Shown here piece after piece: positions 1-5,582 of a stretch of 8,049 bases of DNA. Every line of letters begins with the position of its first letter. The stretch's first letter is position 1. The notes under the pieces are model-generated. The model saw only the letters and a program-made list of their open reading frames with translations. It was not told the origin of the DNA and ran no database searches. The DNA comes from Thermoplasmata archaeon (GTDB lineage: Archaea; Thermoplasmatota; Thermoplasmata; Thermoplasmatales; Thermoplasmataceae), in the NCBI GenBank assembly GCA_021850745.1, contig JAJZKX010000060.1, forward strand, positions 1 to 8,049, given 5' to 3'. A program made the position numbers and the translations under genes.

Positions 1-1239
1 GAATTTTCTGTTTTTGGGGATAGCATTGAATCTGACTCTCAGCAGGATTATTATGGAAATTACAACGATAGATTCCAGAATGAGAATATTGCGTATCAGG
101 TAGGGCGTGGTGAAATTCAATCCCAGGACGTATCCTGCCATGGATCCTCCGGCAAACTGCCCAATGAACTGCAGTGTATTGTAGGCACCCATATTCAACC
201 CGTAACTTTCCCTGGAGACGCGGGTTGAAATAATTGGTGTGAAAACAATCTCTGTAATGGAATAGCCCGTAAAGAATGTCGCGAGACCCAGTAACAAAAG
301 AAGTTTTCCAGCTCCCGATATTGGGAATGCGAATGTCAAGGGCACTGATACAACAATGAGCAACATGGATATGAAGGCAAATGTCATTCTCCTACCCTTT
401 TCTGCGACGGGAGAAAGTCCTATGGCAATCAACCCACCAATTATCAGAGGGATTATGAGATCAATTTCGTAACCTGAAACGGACTCTGCTTTGAAATACA
501 ACGGGAGGAAATAGAATATGGAGATCAGGACAAAGGATGTTGCCATCCCGATAATCCCCATAAGAACTGCATCGATACCTATCCTGCCTTTCATATATGA
601 TATCTTTTTCTCAGGGTGTGGCAAATGGAGAAGAATAAATGGAATCAGCCCGAGAACTCCAAGAATTGCAGATATCAGGAATATTGAGGAATCTCCAAGG
701 TAAGACCCAATAAGGGGCCCGAGAATAATCCCTACTAGGAAAGATAGGCCGATTGGGATACCAAGAAAAGCCATTGCTGCGGTTCTTTTCTCATCAGGGA
801 CACTCTCCTGGGCCAGAGCCATTGATGATGAAGTTATAGCTCCAGCACCGGCTATAAACCTTCCAATTATCAACCCGAAAATGTTTACAGGATGCCATGA
901 AATAAGGTTCCCAATAATGAAAGGAATCATGGCAATGACAATAACCCGCTTCCTGCCAAATCTGTCTGACAGCATACCCATGGGGATCTGGAATATTGCC
1001 ATTGCTATCCCATATGATCCAAGTCCGATTCCTATAAGCAACCCTGATGAAGTGTACTGTTCCGCATAGACAGAGAAAACTGGCAGAACAAGGAAAATCC
1101 CAAGCATCCTGAAAACTTCGAGCACGGAAAGGGTGGAAAGCATCTTAATGTGTACAGGCTTGAACCCTCGCATCATTGAAATCCCATGTGAATGCTCTCT
1201 GCCTATTTGATTTCTGCACACAACCTCCACATTCTGCAT
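1..1239 (-). CDS. YajR-like major facilitator superfamily transporter (3' end outside window)
   Basis: The minus strand is open for 413 codons from an ATG at 1239 to base 1, with no stop, so only the C-terminal tail is missing. About twelve hydrophobic segments can be counted between residues 45 and 400. An F-R-M-L-G-x-F-L-V-L-P-V-F stretch (about 43-55) and G-x-G-S-Y-G-I-x-x-A-x-F-Q-I-P-M-G (72-88), running into MFS motif A (SDRFGRKR, 91-98), closely recall bacterial YajR proton-driven exporters. G-R-F-I-A-G-A-G-A-I (126-135) and G-P-L-I-G (174-178) match the following helices. It probably exports small molecules across the cytoplasmic membrane; the substrate is unknown. YajR's C-terminal YAM domain, if present, would lie off the window. 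The first ~30 residues are hydrophilic and poorly family-like, so ATGs at 1176, 1173 or 1143 are alternative starts. It is divergent from a MarR regulator and shares its promoter region. Confidence 0.9.
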   Translation of the reverse strand, partial: MQNVEVVCRNQIGREHSHGISMMRGFKPVHIKMLSTLSVLEVFRMLGIFLVLPVFSVYAEQYTSSGLLIGIGLGSYGIAMAIFQIPMGMLSDRFGRKRVIVIAMIPFIIGNLISWHPVNIFGLIIGRFIAGAGAITSSSMALAQESVPDEKRTAAMAFLGIPIGLSFLVGIILGPLIGSYLGDSSIFLISAILGVLGLIPFILLHLPHPEKKISYMKGRIGIDAVLMGIIGMATSFVLISIFYFLPLYFKAESVSGYEIDLIIPLIIGGLIAIGLSPVAEKGRRMTFAFISMLLIVVSVPLTFAFPISGAGKLLLLLGLATFFTGYSITEIVFTPIISTRVSRESYGLNMGAYNTLQFIGQFAGGSMAGYVLGLNFTTPYLIRNILILESIVVISIIILLRVRFNAIPKNRKF

Positions 1240-1248
1240 AACAGATAA

Positions 1249-1289
1249 ATTAGTTTCAATTTACTAATAGTTAAATACTTCGAACTAAT
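1249..1289. promoter_or_regulatory. Candidate MarR operator cluster in divergent spacer
   Basis: Three related half-sites lie between the divergent MFS and MarR genes: ATTAGTT (1249-1255), ACTAAT (1263-1268) and AACTAAT (1283-1289). The first and second form an inverted repeat with an 8-nt spacer, a geometry typical of MarR dimers. The second and third are direct copies 21 bp apart, about two helical turns. The middle copy is also part of a quasi-palindrome, ACTA-A-TAGT (1263-1271), that abuts the TATA element. The sites flank the promoter, so a bound dimer should block both directions. Assignment to the adjacent MarR protein is inference from position and symmetry. Confidence 0.5.
1271..1277. 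promoter_or_regulatory. TATA-like element for the MarR operon, possibly bidirectional
   Basis: TTAAATA is centred 24 bp before the MarR ATG at 1298. That is the archaeal TATA-to-start distance, so the MarR transcript should be leaderless, consistent with the C-run and lack of a Shine-Dalgarno site before that ATG. Read on the minus strand it is TATTTAA, about 35 bp before the MFS start at 1239, which would give that gene a leader of about 10 nt. Dual use is inference. Confidence 0.5.
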
Positions 1290-1297
1290 TACCCCCT

Positions 1298-1735
1298 ATG
1301 TCAAGGTCGGAACTGGTGGAAGCTTTTCAGAACTTCAGCTTCCACATGATGCACTACCGGGAGAAGGTGATGAATGCATTTGACCTTTCTTTCATGGAAA
1401 TGCTTATCGTGACGTATCTGAAGAAGAAGGGTCCCACCAAGTTATCTGATCTTGCAGCGCTGGCCGGTTTGACAAAACCAACCATGACCCATCTCATTGA
1501 CGGCCTGGAATCCAGAGGTTTCGTTAAAAGGGAGCAGGACAAAAACGACAGAAGAATCATTCTCGCTACCACGGGAAAGGAGTGCCAGAGAATGATCACT
1601 GTCTTTGAGTCAGTAAATTCTGACTTCATGAACGCTATCAATGAACTTGATGAAAAAACTTCAGAGGAGGTCAGGAGAATGGTTGATAATCTGGCGGCTT
1701 CCCTTTCAAAAAGGGTCAAAGAGGGTTTTAAATGA
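1298..1735 (+). CDS. MarR-family winged-helix transcriptional regulator
   Basis: The 145-residue length is normal for MarR proteins. Residues 1-30 would form the N-terminal dimerisation helix. The winged helix covers about 31-95: a recognition helix near 58-72 (L-T-K-P-T-M-T-H-L-I-D-G-L) is followed by the wing motif D-K-N-D-R-R-I-I-L-A-T-T-G (81-93), matching the family's DxRxxxLxLTxxG. Helices from about 97 to 142 complete the dimer interface. MarR proteins are usually ligand-released repressors of efflux pumps, and this one lies between two. The start is set by a TATA element 24 bp upstream, implying a leaderless mRNA. Its TGA overlaps the next gene's ATG (ATGA), so the downstream exporter is probably translationally coupled. 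The inducing ligand cannot be read from sequence. Confidence 0.93.
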   Translation: MSRSELVEAFQNFSFHMMHYREKVMNAFDLSFMEMLIVTYLKKKGPTKLSDLAALAGLTKPTMTHLIDGLESRGFVKREQDKNDRRIILATTGKECQRMITVFESVNSDFMNAINELDEKTSEEVRRMVDNLAASLSKRVKEGFK

Positions 1736-3219
1736 ACAGAACCATGGAAACATTTGATAGAAAATATGCAAATTTTGTTATGGCGCTCCTTGCAATGATA
1801 ATAGTTGCAGTAATGTATGTGGAGGGAATGCTGACGCCGTCCCTTCCTTCCATAGCCAGGGGCTTTCATATTACAGTGGATCAGGTTAGCCTTGTCCTGT
1901 CCACATACCTGATAACTGGAGTGGCAGCCAGCCCAATAGTGGGTAAGCTTGGAGATATATATGGCAAGAAGAAGATGATGTCCATAGTCATACTGATGTA
2001 TGCCTTTGCGGTTTCAGTTACTGGATTTTCTCCCAATTTCACATTTATGGTGGTTTCAAGAGCGGTTCAGGGTATCGGTCTTACAATAATGCCCCTGGGC
2101 ATGTCACTGATCAGGGAAGAGTTCCCGGTTGATATGGTTCCGAGAGCACAGTCCCTGATAAGCGGTATGTTCGGTGCTGGATTTGCGATCAGCCTTCCAC
2201 TTGGTTCTCTCATATCCAACGATTACGGGTGGAGAATGACATATCACACAGCAATACCATTCATTGTTGCACTGGCGGTCATGACAATCTTCATGGTCAG
2301 GGAATCACCTTACCGCAAGCCGAATGTGAAGGTTGACTACATAGGTGCAGTGATGCTGGGAGTTCCGCTGGCACTAGTTGTTCTTGCGCTTTCAGAGGGT
2401 TCCCAGTGGGGATGGACCTCCAGTCTTTTCCTTGGGATGATGATCATAGGTCTGATTCTCTTTGTGCCAATGCTTCTGTATGAACGCGCTTATCATAGGA
2501 GGAACGGGGAGGCAATATTCGACATGGGGCTGCTGAAAAGAAGAAATGTGCTAATTGCCAATTTAACTTTAACTGTTGCCGGAATGGGTATGTATCTGTC
2601 AATGCAGGCTCTCTCCTATAAGTTTGAGACTGTCAAGCCCTACGGGTTCAACCTGTCTATCCTTGATACTGGTCTTTCCATGGTGGCTTTCGCTCTTGGA
2701 ATGATAGTATTTTCAGTTGTCACTGGCAGGGTTATAGGAAAGGTAGGAATAAAGCCCCTGGCCATAGTGGGTGCAGTTATAACCGCATTCGGCTTTCTCC
2801 TTCTGGCAATCTCTCCCACATATATCGGTACGCTCCTTGATGAATTCATCATCGGTTCGGGAATGTCAATGATGAATGCCTCCCTGATAAATCTCCTGAT
2901 TCTTTCAGTGGAGCCTAGCAATATGGGCCTTGCGACATCAATGAACAGCACCTTCAGATACCTGGGGAGCAGTATAGGTGCACCGGTGGCAGGCGTGATC
3001 CTGTCGCTATACTCCGTACCGGTGACAACACCGACAGGGACGCTTGCATTGCCTGATTCAACTGCATTTTTCTACGCGTTCATCATCGGCGCCATTTGTT
3101 TCGCAGCCGCAGCAGTGATAACGCTGTTGGCAAGGGAACTCCTCGGCAGGAGAAAAACTGACTCACGAACAGCCAGAAACAAGATTCTGCCAGATACCGT
3201 GCAGTCTGTGAAGAATTAG
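1732..3219 (+). CDS. MFS multidrug exporter, DHA2/EmrB-QacA-like
   Basis: This 495-residue polytopic membrane protein has 12-14 predicted hydrophobic segments, and its length fits the 14-helix DHA2 drug:H+ antiporters. Motif A is G-K-L-G-D-I-Y-G-K-K-K (71-81) after helix 2. A motif-B-like V-V-S-R-A-V-Q-G-I-G-L (107-117) supplies the helix-4 arginine. A motif-C-like G-A-G-F-A-I-S-L-P-L-G (148-158) marks antiporters. The helix-1 motif, normally with aspartate in DHA2 proteins, reads Y-V-E-G-M-L-T-P-S-L-P (29-39), so E31 may take the acidic role. About 30 charged residues follow the last helix (466-495). The gene overlaps marR-like by ATGA and is followed by T-rich termination signals, so the two form a compact operon. 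Drug or metabolite export under MarR control is likely; the substrate is unknown. Confidence 0.92.
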   Translation: MNRTMETFDRKYANFVMALLAMIIVAVMYVEGMLTPSLPSIARGFHITVDQVSLVLSTYLITGVAASPIVGKLGDIYGKKKMMSIVILMYAFAVSVTGFSPNFTFMVVSRAVQGIGLTIMPLGMSLIREEFPVDMVPRAQSLISGMFGAGFAISLPLGSLISNDYGWRMTYHTAIPFIVALAVMTIFMVRESPYRKPNVKVDYIGAVMLGVPLALVVLALSEGSQWGWTSSLFLGMMIIGLILFVPMLLYERAYHRRNGEAIFDMGLLKRRNVLIANLTLTVAGMGMYLSMQALSYKFETVKPYGFNLSILDTGLSMVAFALGMIVFSVVTGRVIGKVGIKPLAIVGAVITAFGFLLLAISPTYIGTLLDEFIIGSGMSMMNASLINLLILSVEPSNMGLATSMNSTFRYLGSSIGAPVAGVILSLYSVPVTTPTGTLALPDSTAFFYAFIIGAICFAAAAVITLLARELLGRRKTDSRTARNKILPDTVQSVKN

Positions 3220-3237
3220 TTTTAAACTCCATACCCC

Positions 3238-3269
3238 TTTTTTTCGGTATCTAGAGTCATTCTTTTTTT
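3238..3269 (+). terminator. Oligo-T transcription terminators of the MarR-MFS operon
   Basis: Two runs of seven T (3238-3244 and 3263-3269) follow the exporter stop by 19 and 44 bp. There is no strong stem before them, which is the usual archaeal form of intrinsic termination. They lie upstream of the gmhA TATA element and should insulate it. Confidence 0.6.
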
Positions 3270-3288
3270 GAGATCATATATCCGGGTC

Positions 3289-3301
3289 GAAAAAATAAAT
3301 A
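3289..3301 (+). promoter_or_regulatory. BRE/TATA promoter of gmhA
   Basis: A purine-rich CGAAAA, BRE-like, runs into AATAAATA (3294-3301). It is centred about 28 bp before the gmhA ATG at 3326, so the transcript should begin within a few bases of the start codon. No convincing Shine-Dalgarno site lies between. Confidence 0.6.
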
Positions 3302-3325
3302 GGTCTATACTCCCTTATCCTGAAG

Positions 3326-3889
3326 ATGTCAATCACTCTGGAAGAATACATCGAGGCAGGCCTTCAATCTCGAAAATCCATCGACACTGTCATGATAAGG
3401 GAAGTGAGCGATCTTTTGCTGACCAGATTCAGAAAAGGTGGGAAGCTCATAACCTTTGGGAACGGCGGTTCTGCTGCGGATGCCCAGCATTTTGTGGGAG
3501 AACTCGACGGGCACTTTACCTCGGAGAGAAAAGCACTCCCCGCCATCGCTCTATCAACCAATACATCGTCAATCACAGCCATAGGAAATGACTACCAGTA
3601 TGAGGACATATTCTCCAGACCGGTGGAAGCACTTGCCGGTTCCATGGACGTGGTAGTCGGGATCAGTACATCCGGAAATTCCAGAAATGTGCTCAAGGCC
3701 ATTGAAGCTGCAAGAAAGAAGGGCGCATATACAATAGGGATGACAGGCTCCTCCGGGGGGAAGCTGGCTTCCATGGTTGATGTGTGCCTTAAGGCGGGAT
3801 CAGATTTCACCCCAGTGATTCAGGAAACCCATATCACAATGATTCACATGATCTGTATGGAGATTGACCGGCTGATGGAAATCAAGTGA
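3326..3889 (+). CDS. gmhA: Sedoheptulose-7-phosphate isomerase (phosphoheptose isomerase)
   Basis: This 187-residue SIS-domain protein has the normal GmhA length. It converts D-sedoheptulose 7-phosphate to D-glycero-D-manno-heptose 7-phosphate, the first step toward nucleotide-activated heptose for surface glycans. Diagnostic stretches are F-G-N-G-G-S-A-A-D-A-Q-H-F (44-56), E-L-D-G-H-F (59-64), the phosphate-binding S-T-S-G-N-S (114-119) and I-Q-E-T-H-I-x-x-I-H (165-174). By motif alignment the metal/catalytic set is complete: H55, E59, Q166 and H174. The enzyme is cytosolic and tetrameric in characterised relatives. It stands alone here: an oligo-T terminator and its own promoter precede it, a convergent operon follows, and no heptose kinase or nucleotidyltransferase is in the window. 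The start codon fits the TATA spacing and the usual N-terminal length. Confidence 0.94.
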   Translation: MSITLEEYIEAGLQSRKSIDTVMIREVSDLLLTRFRKGGKLITFGNGGSAADAQHFVGELDGHFTSERKALPAIALSTNTSSITAIGNDYQYEDIFSRPVEALAGSMDVVVGISTSGNSRNVLKAIEAARKKGAYTIGMTGSSGGKLASMVDVCLKAGSDFTPVIQETHITMIHMICMEIDRLMEIK

Positions 3890-4040
3890 TTTTGCCTTAA
3901 ATCGAATATGTAACATTTTCAATGGGCTTTTCTGTCACCATAGTTTCCGCTTATTGTATGGACATATCCTGCGATTTATATGGGAAAGACATATTCCCCA
4001 GATGCGAAACACAGTTTTAACATAGTGGGCTCACGATATC

Positions 4041-4346
4041 TCAGTTCTCTTCTGTTTCATGGCGTCCGATGGCGTAGGGTATTTCATTTCTATATTCCAG
4101 GGTTACCTTTGAACCATCCGGGATTTCAACTGGAGATCTGCAAATTAACCTCATTCCATGTGATTCAACAAGCAGAATAAAATATGAATCCTCTTGGCCT
4201 TCCGGAGTAGCGGTTAAGAAAACAGACCCAGCTATTTTACCTGCGGTTGCCTCAGTAGTTTGAATGTTATCACCCCTGCAACCAGGGCAGAATTCTCTCC
4301 TGACGGCAAAGGCCTTTCCACATATGTTGCAGGAATAAACAATCAT
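4041..4346 (-). CDS. Short DUF35-type zinc-ribbon/OB-fold protein, thiolase partner
   Basis: This 101-residue protein begins directly with a rubredoxin-like zinc ribbon, C6-x2-C9 and C20-x2-C23 (N-x-C-G-K, then F-C-P-G-C). A beta-rich half with OB-fold character follows (about 35-95, with S-V-F-L-T-A, Y-F-I-L-L-V-E and K-V-T-L-E-Y). DUF35 proteins bind thiolase-superfamily enzymes. In archaeal acetoacetyl-CoA thiolase/HMG-CoA synthase complexes they bridge the subunits and help hold CoA. The start overlaps the thiolase stop as ATGA, implying coupled, stoichiometric synthesis. The protein is short: typical members carry about 20-30 residues with a helix before the first CxxC, absent here. An in-frame extension upstream would lie within the thiolase gene and is unlikely. 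A 151-bp convergent gap to gmhA follows. Confidence 0.82.
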   Translation of the reverse strand: MIVYSCNICGKAFAVRREFCPGCRGDNIQTTEATAGKIAGSVFLTATPEGQEDSYFILLVESHGMRLICRSPVEIPDGSKVTLEYRNEIPYAIGRHETEEN

Positions 4347-5485
4347 GATACCACACCAAAGACAGTTGCAGTCGAACTATTTCCAAACCCTGCCATATTA
4401 ACTGCCAGTCCACGCTCCGGATTTCGCACCTGCCTTCCTTTTGCTTTTCCTGTCAGCTGGAAAAACGCCTCTGTTGCCTGTGCTATACCAGTTGCACCGA
4501 TCGGGTGACCCTTGGAAATAAGCCCCCCGCTGGTGTTTATGGGTATCCTGCCTTCCAGAGATGTGGATCCATCAAGGAGGGATTTCCATGCGGTTCCTCT
4601 GGGAAAAAACCCTGCAGCTTCTGACTCCACTATCTCAAGGATAGTGCTCATGTCATGGAGTTCAGCAAAGTCCATATCGTCTGCACTGCAACCAGCCTGT
4701 TCATAAGCATTTCTAACCGATCTCTCTACTGCATTCAACCTTGCTAGATCATCTCTGAAAGTGATGGCAGATGTATCAGACGAATGGCTGCATCCCAGAA
4801 TCTCCACTGACCTTCCGGAGACGGTTTCTGATGTTTCCCTGTCCGCAAGAACGATGGAAGCAGCTCCGTCACTTACCGGGCAGAAATCATATACACAGAG
4901 AGGATCGGCGATCTTCCTGGAATTCATCACCTCATCGATGGAAACTTCCCTGGTGAATTGTGCATACTCATTCATGCATCCATTGTGGTGGTTCTTCACT
5001 GATACAAGAGCCAGGCTTTCCCTTGTTGCTCCGTATCTTTTCATGTACTCTTTGGCAAGAAGACCTGCAAGGGATGGCAGAGTGGAGCCCGCTATCCTCT
5101 CCTCCTGATGCAGAAGGGAGGCAATAATGGAAGTAGACCTTCCTCCGGTAACCCCTGTCATTTTCTCTGATCCAACTATGAGAACGCACCTTGATATTCC
5201 AGACTCGATCATGCTTTTTGCCGTGAGTATGGAAGATCCTCCGCTTCCGCTGGTATTATCTATCCTGATTGACGGAATGGAGTCCAAGGAAAGTCTCGTG
5301 GTGAGGAGATTGTTAAGTCCTGAAATCCCGCAATATTCACCACTGTATGAATTTGAAAGAATGACTGTGTCAATAATATCACCATGTTTACGGACCATTT
5401 CTCTGGAGGCTTCGGCGGAGAGAGTGAGCAGATCCTCCTTCCGTTTTCCGAACTTTGTCAGTGAAGCATTTATTACCCGGACCAT
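4343..5485 (-). CDS. SCP2-type thiolase-like protein with Ser in place of the nucleophilic Cys
   Basis: At 380 residues it has the length of archaeal acetyl-CoA C-acetyltransferase-like proteins. Family landmarks are present: S-D-G-A-A-S-I-V-L (205-213), E-L-H-D (276-279), N-T-S-G-G-L-I-S-K-G-H-P-I-G-A-T-G (317-333, with H327 of the GHP motif) and a glycine-rich C-terminal N-M-A-G-F-G-N (363-369). The nucleophile motif, usually V-E-x-A-C-A-S-G-G, reads I-D-N-T-S-G-S-G-G (75-83), so position 79 is Ser (codon AGC at 5251-5249). Canonical Claisen chemistry through a Cys-acyl intermediate is therefore doubtful. It could be a thiolase-fold lyase, an acyltransferase or a non-catalytic subunit. The ORF is intact and motif-rich, arguing against a pseudogene. 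It is first in a two-gene operon with DUF35, has a leaderless-type promoter, and no HMG-CoA synthase is adjacent. Confidence 0.88.
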   Translation of the reverse strand: MVRVINASLTKFGKRKEDLLTLSAEASREMVRKHGDIIDTVILSNSYSGEYCGISGLNNLLTTRLSLDSIPSIRIDNTSGSGGSSILTAKSMIESGISRCVLIVGSEKMTGVTGGRSTSIIASLLHQEERIAGSTLPSLAGLLAKEYMKRYGATRESLALVSVKNHHNGCMNEYAQFTREVSIDEVMNSRKIADPLCVYDFCPVSDGAASIVLADRETSETVSGRSVEILGCSHSSDTSAITFRDDLARLNAVERSVRNAYEQAGCSADDMDFAELHDMSTILEIVESEAAGFFPRGTAWKSLLDGSTSLEGRIPINTSGGLISKGHPIGATGIAQATEAFFQLTGKAKGRQVRNPERGLAVNMAGFGNSSTATVFGVVS

Positions 5486-5504
5486 GTGGTCATCAGTGCT
5501 TGAG

Positions 5505-5515
5505 AAAATAAATAT
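5505..5515 (-). promoter_or_regulatory. TATA element of the thiolase-DUF35 operon
   Basis: On the minus strand this reads ATATTTATTTT, centred about 25 bp before the thiolase ATG at 5485, with no Shine-Dalgarno site between. This predicts a leaderless mRNA and supports the chosen start. Its complement (AAATAAATA) could also serve the plus-strand peptidase with a leader of about 45 nt. Confidence 0.6.
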
Positions 5516-5537
5516 GTTGATATGCTGAATCTGTGAA

Positions 5538-5554
5538 GTTTGATCCCATCAAAC
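5538..5554. promoter_or_regulatory. Perfect 17-bp inverted repeat (candidate operator)
   Basis: GTTTGAT-CCC-ATCAAAC has seven perfectly paired bases around a 3-nt centre. It lies between the divergent thiolase and peptidase genes, 53-69 bp upstream of the thiolase start. It would also sit at the predicted transcription start of the peptidase if that gene uses the shared TATA element at 5505-5515. Its size and symmetry suit a dimeric helix-turn-helix regulator such as a TetR-type protein, but no regulator gene is adjacent. It could alternatively form a 7-bp hairpin in the peptidase leader RNA. Confidence 0.45.
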
Positions 5555-5571
5555 CATTACAGGGGTGGATT

Positions 5572-5576
5572 AAGGA
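5572..5576 (+). promoter_or_regulatory. Shine-Dalgarno-like site selecting the GTG start of the M48 peptidase
   Basis: AAGGA lies 6 nt before the GTG at 5583, a good spacing. The downstream in-frame ATGs at 5598 and 5601 lack a comparable site. It is embedded in three copies of GGATTA (5567, 5574 and 5585). Confidence 0.45.
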
Positions 5577-5582
5577 TTAATA

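Noticed and set aside
881..1069. Short plus-strand ORF within the YajR-like gene
   Set aside because: It lies entirely opposite motif-bearing transporter sequence (including MFS motif A), with no independent signals.
1354..1869. 171-codon minus-strand ORF opposite the MarR and exporter genes
   Set aside because: It spans the overlap of two well-supported plus-strand genes, has no family-like sequence and no promoter; it is a shadow of their codon pattern.
3268..3591. 107-codon plus-strand ORF starting before gmhA
   Set aside because: It overlaps gmhA in another frame, is basic and cysteine-rich with no domain, and begins upstream of the gmhA promoter.
3981..4000. Small stem-loop (GGGAA/TTCCC, 7-nt loop) between gmhA and the DUF35 gene
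   Set aside because: Only five pairs, with no T-run on either side, so it cannot be supported as a bidirectional terminator.
3980..4180. 66-codon plus-strand ORF just after a TTTATAT sequence in the convergent gap
   Set aside because: Most of it is antisense to the DUF35 gene and the translation has no protein-like pattern. The TATA-like sequence is at the wrong distance for a leaderless start at this ATG.
4343..5485. Thiolase gene as a decaying pseudogene, given the missing cysteine
   Set aside because: The frame is intact over 380 codons, the other conserved motifs are kept, and it has a good promoter and coupling to DUF35.
5127..5528. 133-codon plus-strand ORF opposite the thiolase N-terminal half
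   Set aside because: Antisense to conserved thiolase sequence and without recognisable features or start signals.
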